Positions 37,274 to 46,522 of a DNA stretch of 64,000 nucleotides are shown piece after piece (the first letter of the stretch is position 1; every line of letters begins with the position of its first letter). Position numbers and translations under genes: made by a program. Location of the stretch: positions 310,001 to 374,000 of the forward strand of contig NZ_JALXXL010000001.1 of NCBI RefSeq assembly GCF_025152525.1, in the 5' to 3' direction. The stretch is from Corynebacterium sp. p3-SID1056 (lineage in GTDB: Bacteria > Actinomycetota > Actinomycetes > Mycobacteriales > Mycobacteriaceae). The notes below the pieces were generated by a model, which worked only from the letters and a program-made list of their open reading frames with translations, was not told the origin of the DNA and did no database searches.

Positions 37274-38607
37274 TACAGGTCCATCCCGCTATCGAGCTCC
37301 CAGGGCGTGACCTGGCTGGTGTATTCGTGCCACTCGTCCCACTTGGCGCGCAAAAAGTACTCGAAGACCTGCTCGCCGAGCACCTCAGCCATGAACTCGG
37401 ACTGTTCGAGGTAGCGCAGCGCCTGGTCGAGGGAGTTGGGCAGGTCGCGGTACCCCATCGCGCGGCGCTCGCGGCGGGTCAGTGCGAAGACGTCGTCGCG
37501 GGCCGGCTCGTCGAGCTCGTAGCCCTCGGTAATCCCGCGCAGCCCGGCGGCCAACACTGCGGCATAGGCCAGGTACGGGTTGGCCGCCGAGTCGAGCGAG
37601 CGAACCTCGATGCGGCGCGACTCCGCCTTGTGCAGCCGGTAGGTGGGCACGCGCACCATCGCCGAGCGATTCGACACGCCCCAGGTCGCCGCCGTGGGCG
37701 CCTCCGAGCCGAACTGCAGGCGCTTGTACGAGTTGACGTACTGGTTGGTCAGCGCGGAAATCTCATTGGCGTGTTCGATGATGCCGGCGATGAACTGGCG
37801 GCCCGTCTTGGACAGGCTGATTTCGTCGTCCGGGTCGTGGAAGGCGTTCTCGTCGCCCTCGAACAGGGAGAAGTGCGTGTGCATCGCCGAGCCGTCCATG
37901 TGCGGAAAGGGCTTGGGCATAAACGTGGCGTGCACGCCGTTGGCCTCGGCGACCGTTTTCACGATGTAGCGGAAGGTGAGCACGTTATCCGCCATGGTCA
38001 GCGCGTCGGTGTGGCGTAGGTCGATCTCCTGCTGGCCGGCGCTGGCTTCGTGGTGGGAGAACTCGGTGACAATGCCCATGTACTCTAAGGCGGCGATCGC
38101 CTGACGGCGCAGCTTCGGCGCCTCGTTGCGCTTGGCCTGGTCAAAGTAGCCGCCGAGGTCGGCGGGCTGGGGGCGCTCGCCGGGTTCGAAGGGCTTGACC
38201 ACGTAGAACTCGATTTCTGGGCTGGCCATGAATTCGAAGCCCATGTCGCGGGCGTTTTCGATCTGGCGGCGGAGCACCTGGCGCGGGTCGCTGTAGAGCG
38301 GCTCGCCGTCGGGCATGGTGATGTCGCAGAACATGCGCCCGGTCTGCAGCCCGGAGTCCTCGTCGAAAGGCAGCGCCTGGTAGGTCGACGGGTCGGGCTT
38401 GAGCAGGGTGTCCGACTCCGAGATGCGGGTAAAGCCCTCGATGGAGGAGCCGTCGAAGCCCGCACCCTCGTCGAAGGCGGATTCCAGCTCGGCGGGCGAC
38501 ATCATCACGGTCTTCAGCGAGCCGAAGATGTCGGTGAACCACAGCCTTAAAAACGCAATGTCTTGCTGTTCGACTTTGCGCAGCACGTCTTCCTGTTGAG
38601 TGTTCAT
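37273..38607 (-). CDS. glnA2: Glutamine synthetase family protein GlnA2
   Basis: 444 aa. Glutamine synthetase fold with DGSSIEGF, MASPEIEFYVV, KPFPHMDGSAMHTHFSLF and PTYRLHKAESRRIEVRS. It lacks the LYELPPEE adenylylation loop seen in GlnA, so GlnE control is not expected. In C. glutamicum and mycobacteria this paralogue is not required for growth on ammonium and its role is unclear. Transcribed with glnE. It diverges from the CYTH-CHAD gene. Confidence 0.93.
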   Translation of the reverse strand: MNTQQEDVLRKVEQQDIAFLRLWFTDIFGSLKTVMMSPAELESAFDEGAGFDGSSIEGFTRISESDTLLKPDPSTYQALPFDEDSGLQTGRMFCDITMPDGEPLYSDPRQVLRRQIENARDMGFEFMASPEIEFYVVKPFEPGERPQPADLGGYFDQAKRNEAPKLRRQAIAALEYMGIVTEFSHHEASAGQQEIDLRHTDALTMADNVLTFRYIVKTVAEANGVHATFMPKPFPHMDGSAMHTHFSLFEGDENAFHDPDDEISLSKTGRQFIAGIIEHANEISALTNQYVNSYKRLQFGSEAPTAATWGVSNRSAMVRVPTYRLHKAESRRIEVRSLDSAANPYLAYAAVLAAGLRGITEGYELDEPARDDVFALTRRERRAMGYRDLPNSLDQALRYLEQSEFMAEVLGEQVFEYFLRAKWDEWHEYTSQVTPWELDSGMDL

Positions 38608-38663
38608 ACTCCCACTGTAGCGACGCTAGGCTTGGGGTTGAGTCGATGTGAGGGAGATGAACC

Positions 38664-40142
38664 ATGCCGCAGGAGTTTTTAGAAGTTGAGGTCAAGCTCG
38701 CCGTGGACGAGGGGGTCAAGCCGCCGGGCATCTCGCTTGTCGACGCCACGTTGTCCATTACCTCCACCACCACCCACCACCTCTCCGCCACCTATTTCGA
38801 CACCGAAGATCTGCGGCTCACGCGTGCAAAAACGGCGCTGCGTCGCCGCACGGGCGGCACCGACGACGGCTGGCACGTCAAGCTGCCGGGCGAAGGCGGG
38901 GCGCGCCGCGAGCTGCAGGTGCCGCTGCAGGATGCCCCCGGCGACGAGGTCCCGGCCGAGCTGCGCAAGGCGGTCGCGGACATCGTCGGCGATGCGCCCC
39001 TGGTCCCGATCGCGCGGGTGGACAACCGGCGCGTGGAGTCCGTCCTGGGCCGCGAGGGCACCGCGTACGCCGAGTTCTGCGACGACCACGTCACCTCCGA
39101 GTCCTACCTGCCCGGCGGCCAGGCGCAGACCTGGCGCGAGTGGGAGCTGGAGTTAAGCGAGGCGATCGCCGGGACCGAGACCGGCGAAACACTGCTGCAC
39201 AACGCCACCGAGGCGATGCTGGCGGCGGGCGCACGCCCGGCGGATGCGCCGTCGAAGCTGGTCAAAGCGCTGGGCGAGAGCCTGCCGGCCGGGCCGGTCG
39301 ATGAGGCGCTGCGGCGCACGCGCGAAAGGATCGTCGACTACATCCCACGCGTGCGCGCCGACGAAGCCGACTCCGTCCACCAGATGCGCGTAGCCACCCG
39401 CACGATGCGCTCCCTGCTAGCAACCTACGGCGTTGCAGGCGGTCACGCTGATGCGGCCCACGTGGAGGCCGAGCTCAAGTACGCGGCCGGGGTGCTGGGC
39501 ACTGCGCGCGACGCGGAGGTCGTCGAGCAGCGCTTACGCGACCTCATCGCGTGTGATACCACCGGCACGATCGATGCGGCCACCGCGGCCCAGATCAACC
39601 GCGACCTGCGCGGGATGTACGACGCGGCGCACGCCGAAATCGTCGAGATGCTTGACTCGGAGCGCTTTGCGGGGCTGCTCGCGGACGTCGAGAAGCTGCA
39701 CGGTGCCGCAGAGCACAGCGACGCGGAGCTCTACACGCAGCTGTGCGGCGCGTACACGAAGCTGCGGAAGCGCCACGCGAAGATGGAGAAATACGCCGAG
39801 GACGCCGCGCTGCCGCTGGCCGAGCGCGAGGCCTACATCCACGCCGTGCGCAAGGCGGCGAAGAAGCTGCGCTACGCCGCCGTCGCCGCCGAAGGCTCCG
39901 GGTTGAAGACGGGTCCGCTGGTCAAGGCGTGCACGCGCCTGCAGTCGGTGCTCGGGGACTTTCAGGACTCGGTCACCGCGCGCGAGCACCTCGTCCAGCT
40001 CGCGCAGGACGCGCACGCTCGCGGCGAGGACACCTTCGCCTACGGCGTGCTCTACCAGCGCGAGCTGGAACTCGGCCAGGCCGCGCTTGCCGGCTACCCG
40101 AAGGCGATGAAGAAGGTGAAGAAGGCCTTCAAGAAGCTCTAG
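38664..40142 (+). CDS. CYTH and CHAD domain-containing protein
   Basis: 492 aa. The N-terminal CYTH domain (about 1-200) starts with the ExExK motif FLEVEVKLAV, with TYFDTEDLRLTRAKTALRRR following. The C-terminal CHAD domain (about 210-490) is helical with the conserved His/Arg motifs SVHQMRVATRTMRSLL and HAVRKAAKKLRYA. CYTH proteins act on triphosphates or polyphosphate, and CHAD domains bind polyphosphate granules. GGGAG precedes the ATG. The stop overlaps that of the convergent 59-codon gene by 3 bp. Confidence 0.93.
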   Translation: MPQEFLEVEVKLAVDEGVKPPGISLVDATLSITSTTTHHLSATYFDTEDLRLTRAKTALRRRTGGTDDGWHVKLPGEGGARRELQVPLQDAPGDEVPAELRKAVADIVGDAPLVPIARVDNRRVESVLGREGTAYAEFCDDHVTSESYLPGGQAQTWREWELELSEAIAGTETGETLLHNATEAMLAAGARPADAPSKLVKALGESLPAGPVDEALRRTRERIVDYIPRVRADEADSVHQMRVATRTMRSLLATYGVAGGHADAAHVEAELKYAAGVLGTARDAEVVEQRLRDLIACDTTGTIDAATAAQINRDLRGMYDAAHAEIVEMLDSERFAGLLADVEKLHGAAEHSDAELYTQLCGAYTKLRKRHAKMEKYAEDAALPLAEREAYIHAVRKAAKKLRYAAVAAEGSGLKTGPLVKACTRLQSVLGDFQDSVTAREHLVQLAQDAHARGEDTFAYGVLYQRELELGQAALAGYPKAMKKVKKAFKKL

Positions 40143-40318
40143 TCTTCCCAGGCCTCATCCGCCTCGTCGGCGGCCTTGTTGCGCTGCGCGGCGATCTCGA
40201 GCGCGTGCGCGGCCTCCTCGCGGGTGTCGTACGGGCCCATGCGGTTGTCCCACGAGGCGACCTTGCCCTGGGAGACCTCGCCGGTGGTGGGGTTGAAGTA
40301 GAACTTGTCGTCAGCCAT
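40139..40318 (-). CDS. Small SPOR-like actinobacterial protein
   Basis: 59 aa: ATG at 40318, TAG at 40139-40141. AAAGGAG is 7 nt before the ATG. The sequence DDKFYFNPTTGEVSQGKV, then WDNRMGPYDTREEAAHALEI and an acidic tail, matches a short actinobacterial family often annotated as SPOR-domain. It has no signal peptide, so a role in peptidoglycan binding is doubtful. It sits between the CYTH-CHAD gene (convergent, 3-bp overlap) and the galactokinase-like gene (divergent). Confidence 0.75.
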   Translation of the reverse strand: MADDKFYFNPTTGEVSQGKVASWDNRMGPYDTREEAAHALEIAAQRNKAADEADEAWED

Positions 40319-40427
40319 TGGTCTGCTCCTTTTTCACGGGGATGTTTTCGCCCACCCTACCCGCCTTGCGCGGTTGGTAGTCTAGGGTTTCACGCCAACT
40401 GCACACACCGTGGAGAAAGAACACTCA

Positions 40428-41645
40428 ATGTCTTTGTGGACCGACCCGACCGACCAGCACGCCGCCCCGGTTGCAGACCGCGCACGCGCCGCGCACGAAA
40501 CGCGCACCGGCCACGCGCCCGCGCACGCCGCGAGCGCGCCGGCGACGTGGATTTTGGCAGGCGAGAACGTGGACCACTTCGGCGGTGCCACACTGATCGG
40601 CCTGTCCAGCCTGCGCGCCGGGGTGGCGGTCAGCCCCCGCGACGACCACCAGCTCGTCTTTTCCGCTTCCGCGCCGGCCTCCGAGCCGGTGGTGGCGAGC
40701 GCGCCGCTCGGCGAACCCGCGGGCGCGGACCACCCGCTGGCCAAGCGCTGGGGCGGGCTGGTCCACCAGCTCATCCAGCGCCAGGTGCTTTCCCGCGACA
40801 CGGCGGGGTTAGACGTGACGGTAATGTCCGACATTCCGCTGGGCGCGGGCCTTGGCGCGCTGTGGGCGGCGGATGCGGCGATGTGCCTCGCCCTTGCCGC
40901 GGGCCATGCGGAGCTTAACGAGGCGCCGTTCCGCGCCCGCCTGGCCGATATCGCCTCGCAGGCGGTGGAGACCTACTCCGAGCTCACGGGCTTGCGCTCG
41001 CGGCACACGGCAGCCCTGCGCGCGAGCGGGACCGGCATCGCGGTCATCGATTACGCGGACGGCTCGCTCACCGAGGCACCGCACCCCGGCCGCGAGGGCG
41101 TGCGCATCTTCTCGGTCGCGGAGAAGTTCGGCGAGGCGGACTACGGCGAGGTCGCCCACATCGCCGAGCACCGCGCGTTCATCGACGCCGCCTCCGCCAA
41201 CTTCGGCGTCACCTCGCTGCGCAAGCTTCCCGACGCCATCGAGCGCGTCGTCGAGTGGGTCACGGCGCGGCGCACCGTCGGCGACGAGACCGCGCCGACG
41301 CCGGAGAAGGCGCGCGCCTGGGTGCACTTCTGCGAGGCGGAGACGCTGCGCAGCATGGCCGTAGCCAAGGCACTGCGCTCGCGCCACACGAACGACCTGT
41401 TCACCCTGGTCAACTCGCCGACCGAGATGCGCGGGCTCGTCCTGCCGGACGCCCTGATCGAGCTGTGCAAAACGCGCGGGGCGCTCGCGGCCCGGCCGGC
41501 GGCTACCGGCTCATCCAAGGCGGTCCTCGCCCTGGTGCCGTTGCGCGAGGCCGATGAGTTCGCCCGCGTGATGGCCAAGGAGTTCGACGTCGTGGAGATC
41601 ACGCCGGGGCGCACCGCCTGCCTGGAGGACTCACCCGCGGACTAG
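40428..41645 (+). CDS. Galactokinase-like GHMP-family protein, catalytic residues altered
   Basis: 405 aa from MSLWTDPTDQ at 40428, near the galactokinase length. The signature A-P-G-R-x-N-L-I-G-E-H-x-D-Y is APATWILAGENVDHFGG (residues 37-53), so the catalytic Arg is Thr40. The ATP-binding motif P-x-G-A-G-L-S-S-S-A is PLGAGLGALWAA (137-148). The C-G-I-M-D-Q segment with the catalytic Asp reads GLRSRHTA. The fold is recognisable, but kinase activity is unlikely as usually understood. No other gal genes are nearby. Its 3' end overlaps the convergent ribonuclease gene by 4 bp. A binding or regulatory role, or a different substrate, is possible. Confidence 0.7.
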   Translation: MSLWTDPTDQHAAPVADRARAAHETRTGHAPAHAASAPATWILAGENVDHFGGATLIGLSSLRAGVAVSPRDDHQLVFSASAPASEPVVASAPLGEPAGADHPLAKRWGGLVHQLIQRQVLSRDTAGLDVTVMSDIPLGAGLGALWAADAAMCLALAAGHAELNEAPFRARLADIASQAVETYSELTGLRSRHTAALRASGTGIAVIDYADGSLTEAPHPGREGVRIFSVAEKFGEADYGEVAHIAEHRAFIDAASANFGVTSLRKLPDAIERVVEWVTARRTVGDETAPTPEKARAWVHFCEAETLRSMAVAKALRSRHTNDLFTLVNSPTEMRGLVLPDALIELCKTRGALAARPAATGSSKAVLALVPLREADEFARVMAKEFDVVEITPGRTACLEDSPAD

Positions 41646-43030
41646 TCGGCCGGCCAGGCGAACCCCACCTCGCGCGCGGCCACGTCGGCGCGCACGAGCG
41701 AGAACTGCGTCTCCGTGCCCTCCCCCGGCGCGCCGTGCGAGGGCGCAAGCACCGGCGGGTCCGCGACGAAGATGCGGGCCTCGTCGGCGTCGTTGACCTG
41801 CAGCGTCACGCCGTGAAAGTTGTGGCCGACCCAGGGGGCGAGCACGGTCGCCTCGGTGAGGTTGAGGCAGGCGCGGTCCACGGTGTGGGCGAGCTGGGAG
41901 GTCCGCCCCATCGTTTTCAGTACGCGCGGTGCGTCCTCGTGCACCCACTCCGGGATCTCTTCGCCTGCGCAAATGGCTAGGCAGACTTCGGTGGCGTAAC
42001 GGTCGATGAGCCTGCGCAGCGGCGCGGTGACGTGGCTGTAGTAGCCGCCGATGCCAGCGTGGACCTCCGGGTCCTTTTCCCCGAGGTCGGCGTAGCCCGC
42101 CCCGCGCAGCAGCTTTTGCGCCTCGCGCATCATGGCCATGCCGCGCGGGGTGTCCGCGTCGATGCCCGCGAGGAACTCGCCGATCTCGCCGGCGACCGCG
42201 TAGCCCAAGTTGGCAGCCTCGCGCCGAAACTCCGCCTCCGCTGCGGCCGTCGCGGGCCCCAGTGTGCGCAAAAAGCCGACACCGGCGTCGACCATCATGC
42301 GTCCGGCGACCATTCCGGTCATCAGCGAGATTTCCGAGTTGTAGTCCATCACCGGGTGGCGCGGCTCGATGAACAGCTCAAAGGTGTCCTCCTCACCGAC
42401 CACGCGCACGCTCGGCAGCCGCAGGTTGATCGCCTTGCGACGCAACGAGCTGCGCTGCCGCAGCCTTCCTACCTCCGGCAACAGCGCAATCGAAGGGTGC
42501 ACATCACCGGCCGCGAAATCCGCGTGCACGCCCTCGTAGTCCAGGCGCGCCACCGAACGGACCAAGGCGCGCTCGACGTGGGCGTGCTCGACCTCGCCGT
42601 CGTGGTCGAGCTCGAAGGTCCACAGTACGGCGGGGCGGTCGACGTCGGGAAGCAGCGAGGCGGCGTCCTCGCTTAAGGCTGGCGGGTGCAGCCGCGCCGG
42701 CTCATCGGGCAGGTAAATCGTCTGCCCGCGGTGCAGCGACTCGTCTTTGACCGCACCGCCCGGCTCGACGAAGGCGGCGACATCCGCGATCGCGTAGCTG
42801 ACGGTGTAGCCTGACCCCTCGCGCGAAGCGATGTGGACGGCCTGGTCAAGGTCGCGCGAGCCCGCCGGGTCGATGGTGACAAGGGGCAGCGAGCGGGCGT
42901 CGATACGCGTGGCGGCGAAGCGGTCTTCAAGCTGCGCCGCTTCTGCAAGCACCTGTGGCGCGAAGTCGGTGGGGACGGAAAATTCGCGCGCGATGGCGCG
43001 AAAGTTCAGCGGCGCGGCATAGAGTTTCAT
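41642..43030 (-). CDS. RNB-domain ribonuclease (RNase II/R family)
   Basis: 462 aa from the ATG at 43030 (MKLYAAPLNF); the upstream extension reads into the RNase P gene. The RNB catalytic signature is present: IDPAGSRDLDQAVH (the Asp cluster) and YAIADVAAFV. IYLPDEPARLHPPALSEDAA and SVARLDYEGV follow, then HVTAPLRRLIDRY. It is shorter than RNase R and lacks recognisable cold-shock and S1 RNA-binding domains, which is normal for the actinobacterial form. It degrades single-stranded RNA 3' to 5'. Confidence 0.88.
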   Translation of the reverse strand: MKLYAAPLNFRAIAREFSVPTDFAPQVLAEAAQLEDRFAATRIDARSLPLVTIDPAGSRDLDQAVHIASREGSGYTVSYAIADVAAFVEPGGAVKDESLHRGQTIYLPDEPARLHPPALSEDAASLLPDVDRPAVLWTFELDHDGEVEHAHVERALVRSVARLDYEGVHADFAAGDVHPSIALLPEVGRLRQRSSLRRKAINLRLPSVRVVGEEDTFELFIEPRHPVMDYNSEISLMTGMVAGRMMVDAGVGFLRTLGPATAAAEAEFRREAANLGYAVAGEIGEFLAGIDADTPRGMAMMREAQKLLRGAGYADLGEKDPEVHAGIGGYYSHVTAPLRRLIDRYATEVCLAICAGEEIPEWVHEDAPRVLKTMGRTSQLAHTVDRACLNLTEATVLAPWVGHNFHGVTLQVNDADEARIFVADPPVLAPSHGAPGEGTETQFSLVRADVAAREVGFAWPAD

Positions 43031-43076
43031 ATCCCGCCATCGTGCCAGAGACTTTCGCCCCGTGCTGTGTGAATGG

Positions 43077-43484
43077 CGAATGAGCCAGCCTATGAGCCGG
43101 ATTCTGTACCCGAAAGGGCGGTGACCATCCATCTGGGCCACCCATCGCTGGGTGCCTCAAGCAGCTACCTTCGGACTTGGGCGGGCAGCCTCATCGCGTC
43201 CGACGACCCCCGCTTGTGTCAAGCGGGGATTCTTGCCTTGCTCCCGGTGGGGTTTACCTGGCCGCCGATGTCACCATCAGCGCCGGTGCGCTCTTACCGC
43301 ACCCTTTCACCCTGACCCGGCAAAGCGCCGGGCGGTCTACTTTCTGTTGCACTTTCCCGCGGATCGCTCCGGGTTGCCGTTAGCAACCACCGTGCCCTGT
43401 GGAGTCCGGACTTTCCTCGGCCACCCGCCAGCCCGCATGCGCGGCGGTTCGGGCGGCCGCGGTCACCCGGCCGGCTCATTCGCA
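43077..43484 (-). ncRNA. rnpB: RNase P RNA (type A)
   Basis: Read from the minus strand. The conserved 5' block GAGGAAAGTCCGGACTCC (around 43400-43420) and the block GGTAAACCCCACCGGGAGCA (around 43235-43260) are hallmarks of bacterial RNase P RNA. Helix P1 pairs CGAATGAGCC at the 5' end (to 43482) with GGCTCATTCG at the 3' end (43077). ATAGAATCC-like 3' sequence (ACAGAATCCGGCTCATAG) is present. TATAGT (43492-43497) is a -10 box placing transcription start near 43485. The ends are estimated from P1 and may be off by a few bases. RNase P RNA trims the 5' ends of tRNA precursors. Confidence 0.93.
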
Positions 43485-43491
43485 AGGCGTC

Positions 43492-43497
43492 ACTATA
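43492..43497 (-). promoter_or_regulatory. -10 box of rnpB
   Basis: TATAGT on the minus strand, 7-8 nt before the predicted 5' end of the RNA. No convincing -35 box is visible, and the promoter lies just inside the end of the upstream RNase H/phosphatase gene. Confidence 0.55.
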
Positions 43498-43499
43498 CC

Positions 43500-44645
43500 C
43501 TACCGGTGGTGCGCAACATCGTTTATGCAGCGCACGACGCCAAAATCTGCCCAAAAATCCACGACGGAAATGCTGGCCAGGTCGAGGAAGCTGTGCGTAA
43601 ACACCTCCGCGCCGGCGCCGAGCCCCTGCCGGATCACGGATTTGATCGGCATCATGTGGGTCACCACCAGGATCGTCTGCCCCTCGCGCTGCTCCTGCAG
43701 CTTCAGCCGCGCACGGGTCACCCTCCGGTGCAGCGCGGTAATCGATTCGCCGTTCGGCGGGGCTTTGCTTATCGACGACTCCCAGGCCGCACACGCCTCC
43801 CCGTCCTTCTTCCGCGCCTCCTCGCGGGTCAGCCCCTCGAGGTCGCCGAAGTCGATCTCGCGGAAGCCGTCGATGGTCTCGAAGGTATCGAAGCCGAGCG
43901 CGTCGGCCGCGGCCTGCGCCGTCTGCTGGGCGCGGGTTTGTGGCGAGGCCACGATCGCGTCGATCGGGCCGAGGCTGCGGAGCGCCTCGGCGGCCCGGCG
44001 CGCCTGCTCCTTCCCCAGCTCGGTCAGCTCCGGGTTGGAGGTGCCGGAGAGGCGGTGCTCGGCGGAGTGCGCGGTCTGGCCGTGGCGCAGCAGGATAAAG
44101 CGGGTGCGCGGGGTGTCAGTCGCGCCGTGGACGAGCGCGGCGGCGTGCGGGGCGTCCGTGTGCGTCGCGGCCTTCTTCGCCGCGTCCGTTCTCTTCGCGA
44201 AGGCTCCCTCCGCGCCGCCCACGATGCGGGGCGTGCCGTCCTTTTCGGCGGCGTCCATCGCGAGGTTCGACAGCTCGTCGGCTTTCTTGTTCTTCGCGCG
44301 AGGCACCCAGGTGTAGGTGACGCGCTCGAAGGAGCCGGCGAGCTTGCGCGCCTGGACCGCGAGCTTTTGCATGTCGGGGTGCTTGATCTTCCAGCGTCCG
44401 TTCATCTGCTCGACGACGAGCTTCGAGTCCATCGACACGGCGACCTCGGTCGCACCGAGCTCGGCGGCGGCCTCGAGCCCACGCAGCAGGCCGTGGTACT
44501 CGGCGACGTTGTTGGAGGACTTCGCCCCCACCACGTAGACGATCTCGGCCAGTGTTTCGCCGGCCTCGCCGTAGACCACCGCGCCGGAGCCGGCCACACC
44601 TGGGTTGCCGCGCGAGCCGCCGTCGGTAAAGACTGCGACCTTCAT
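43500..44645 (-). CDS. Bifunctional RNase H / acid phosphatase
   Basis: 381 aa, matching Rv2228c. Residues 1-140 form an RNase HI domain with VFTDGGSRGNPG, the catalytic Glu in EYHGLLRGLEAA, Asp in SMDSKLVVEQM and Asp in KNKKADELSNLAMD. A linker follows, then a histidine phosphatase domain (about 175-380) with FILLRHGQTAH and a second His in VTHMMPIKS. The mycobacterial homologue combines RNase H and alpha-ribazole phosphatase activity, linking it to cobalamin assembly. Expressed with the zinc-ribbon gene directly upstream (no intergenic base). Confidence 0.93.
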   Translation of the reverse strand: MKVAVFTDGGSRGNPGVAGSGAVVYGEAGETLAEIVYVVGAKSSNNVAEYHGLLRGLEAAAELGATEVAVSMDSKLVVEQMNGRWKIKHPDMQKLAVQARKLAGSFERVTYTWVPRAKNKKADELSNLAMDAAEKDGTPRIVGGAEGAFAKRTDAAKKAATHTDAPHAAALVHGATDTPRTRFILLRHGQTAHSAEHRLSGTSNPELTELGKEQARRAAEALRSLGPIDAIVASPQTRAQQTAQAAADALGFDTFETIDGFREIDFGDLEGLTREEARKKDGEACAAWESSISKAPPNGESITALHRRVTRARLKLQEQREGQTILVVTHMMPIKSVIRQGLGAGAEVFTHSFLDLASISVVDFWADFGVVRCINDVAHHR

Positions 44646-45335
44646 CTACACCTCCGGGTTGGGCAGCACGCGCACGAGCAGGGTGTCGCAGTTCGGGCAG
44701 TGCGGCAGGGTGTCCGGGTCCGCGCTCATCACCTCGGCGCGCTCACTGGCGGGCAGCTGGATGAAGCAGCCGTTGCAGGTCCGGCCGTTAAACGCGGCGG
44801 CGCCGACCGAGTCGTAGGCCTCGAGCACGTCGTCGGGAAGCTTGCCGCGCAGGGCCGCCGTGTCGACGTCCTCGCGCACCGGCAGCGCCTCGACAGCGCG
44901 GCGGGCGGTCTCGATCTTGCGGTCGATCTCGTCCAAGCGCGCCCCGTGGTTGTCGCGGTTGTTGCGCAGCGCGGCAATCTCGTTGTGCGCCTCCTTGAGC
45001 TCGGAGAGCAAGTCGGCGATGCGCGACTTCGCAGCGTAGCGGTCGTGCTCCAAATCTTTGCGGCGCTCGGGATTGGTTTCGGCTCCGAGCTGGCGCTTGT
45101 CGTCGATCTCACGCTTCTTCAGCTTGCGCTCGTCCTCCTGGATGCGCAGGATCTCCAGCTCCATGTCGTCCACGGCCATCTGCGCTGCCGCAGCGGCGGC
45201 CTGCAGCTCCTTCCGTTGCGACAGAAGCTTCTCCAGCTCCTGCTCCTCGGGCCGCGCGGATTCCGGGTGCGCGGCCACGCGGTCAGCCTGCGCCAGCTTC
45301 AGCAGAATCGGCTGCTCATTCGCAGTTAGCTTCAC
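44646..45335 (-). CDS. Zinc-ribbon protein with coiled coil (CdsZ-like)
   Basis: 229 aa. A long coiled-coil covers about residues 10-170 (rich in Leu, Glu, Lys, Arg, with heptads). A C4 zinc ribbon follows at the C-terminus: NGRTCNGCFIQLP and TLPHCPNCDTLLVR. Matches Rv2229c and Helicobacter-like zinc-ribbon family members of unclear role. It sits in an apparent operon with the Nif3-like gene upstream and the RNase H/phosphatase downstream. Confidence 0.88.
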   Translation of the reverse strand: MKLTANEQPILLKLAQADRVAAHPESARPEEQELEKLLSQRKELQAAAAAAQMAVDDMELEILRIQEDERKLKKREIDDKRQLGAETNPERRKDLEHDRYAAKSRIADLLSELKEAHNEIAALRNNRDNHGARLDEIDRKIETARRAVEALPVREDVDTAALRGKLPDDVLEAYDSVGAAAFNGRTCNGCFIQLPASERAEVMSADPDTLPHCPNCDTLLVRVLPNPEV

Positions 45336-45341
45336 GGTTGC

Positions 45342-46499
45342 TCATCCCTCTTTCTCGTTCGTTGCCGCGGGGTGCGCGGACACCGTCCATGGGTCGGTGC
45401 GGATATCCAGCACCTGCGTTTCAACCCCTAGCGGCTCAACGATACTCGCCGCCTGCTGCGTCCACGGAAACTCGCTCGCCCAGTGCGCCGTATCAATCAC
45501 CGCGGGCCCGCCGGCTCGCAGGTGCTCGTCGACCGGGTGGTGGCGCAAATCCGAGGTGACATAGACATCCACCCCGAGCTTCGCCGCATCGGCAAGGAAG
45601 CTATCGCCCGAGCCGGAAGAGACCGCCACCTTCTTCACCATCTGCTCCGGGTCGCCGGCGGCGCGCACGCCCCACACCGTCTCGGGCAAAGCGTCGGCGA
45701 CCTGCTGGGTAAATTCCCGCAGCGTCATCGGCTCATCTAACTCGCCGACGCGCCCCAGGCCGCACGCCTGTTCCAGGTCGCGGGAGCCAGCCGGCTCGGC
45801 GACCTGGACGACGTCGAAGGCGGGTTCCTCGTAGGGGTGGGCGGTGCGCAGGGCGTGGATAAGCGTTGCGCGCAGCGTGGTGGGGGCGACGAACTCGACG
45901 CGGACCTCGCGCGCGGTGTAGTGCTTGCCCACCTGGCCATCGGTTGGGTCGGCACCCTCGACGGGGGTGAACTCGCCGGTGCCCTCGTGGCTAAAGGCGC
46001 ACTCGCGGTAGTTGCCGATCGCGCCGGCGCCCGCGTGGAAGAGCTCGCGCTTGAGCCCGTCCGCGTCCTTCGGCGGGACGTGCACGCCCCACTTGTCGGT
46101 GCCGGAAAGGAAGATCGGCTTGATCGGGCGCCCCGGGCGCACGCCGATGAGCTCGGCGAGCACATCGGACACCCCCGGACGCGCGGAGTCGGCGTTCGTG
46201 TGCGCGGCAAACAGGGCGCAGCCGCCGGCGATAAGGGTGTGGACGACCTTGCCCTTCGGCGTGTTCGCCGCCACCGAGGTCACTCCGCGCATGAGCAGCG
46301 GGTGGTGCACGACCAGCATCTGCGCGCCGGCGGCAACCGCGGCCTCGGCGACCGCCTGGGTGCAGTCGAGGGCAAAGGCGACCTTTTGCACCTCGGCGTC
46401 CGGGTCCCCGCAGATCAGCCCCACCGCGTCCCAGCTCTCGGCCAGCTGCGGCGGGTAGGCAGTCTCCAGTGCGCGTACAACATCAGCTACGACAGTCAT
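45342..46499 (-). CDS. Nif3-like dinuclear metal centre protein
   Basis: 385 aa, the long form with an inserted domain. Metal-binding histidines are visible in LVVHHPLLMRG and later HWASEF, with an Asp/Glu pair in between. The family forms a hexameric toroid that binds two metals; some members act as GTP cyclohydrolase 1 type 2. The inserted domain is around residues 130-250 (GVHVPPKDADGLKREL; HPYEEPAFDVV). Matches Rv2230c. The operon continues downstream into the zinc-ribbon gene. Divergent from the HAD gene. Confidence 0.9.
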   Translation of the reverse strand: MTVVADVVRALETAYPPQLAESWDAVGLICGDPDAEVQKVAFALDCTQAVAEAAVAAGAQMLVVHHPLLMRGVTSVAANTPKGKVVHTLIAGGCALFAAHTNADSARPGVSDVLAELIGVRPGRPIKPIFLSGTDKWGVHVPPKDADGLKRELFHAGAGAIGNYRECAFSHEGTGEFTPVEGADPTDGQVGKHYTAREVRVEFVAPTTLRATLIHALRTAHPYEEPAFDVVQVAEPAGSRDLEQACGLGRVGELDEPMTLREFTQQVADALPETVWGVRAAGDPEQMVKKVAVSSGSGDSFLADAAKLGVDVYVTSDLRHHPVDEHLRAGGPAVIDTAHWASEFPWTQQAASIVEPLGVETQVLDIRTDPWTVSAHPAATNEKEG

Positions 46500-46522
46500 G
46501 GCAACCAGCCTACAAATTTGCC

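Noticed and set aside
43073-43315. 80-codon plus-strand frame at the end of the ribonuclease gene
   Set aside because: Lies within the conserved RNase P RNA, on the opposite strand.
43152-45329. 725-codon open frame on the plus strand
   Set aside because: It runs antisense through RNase P RNA, the RNase H/phosphatase gene and the zinc-ribbon gene, all well supported. High GC leaves such frames open by chance.
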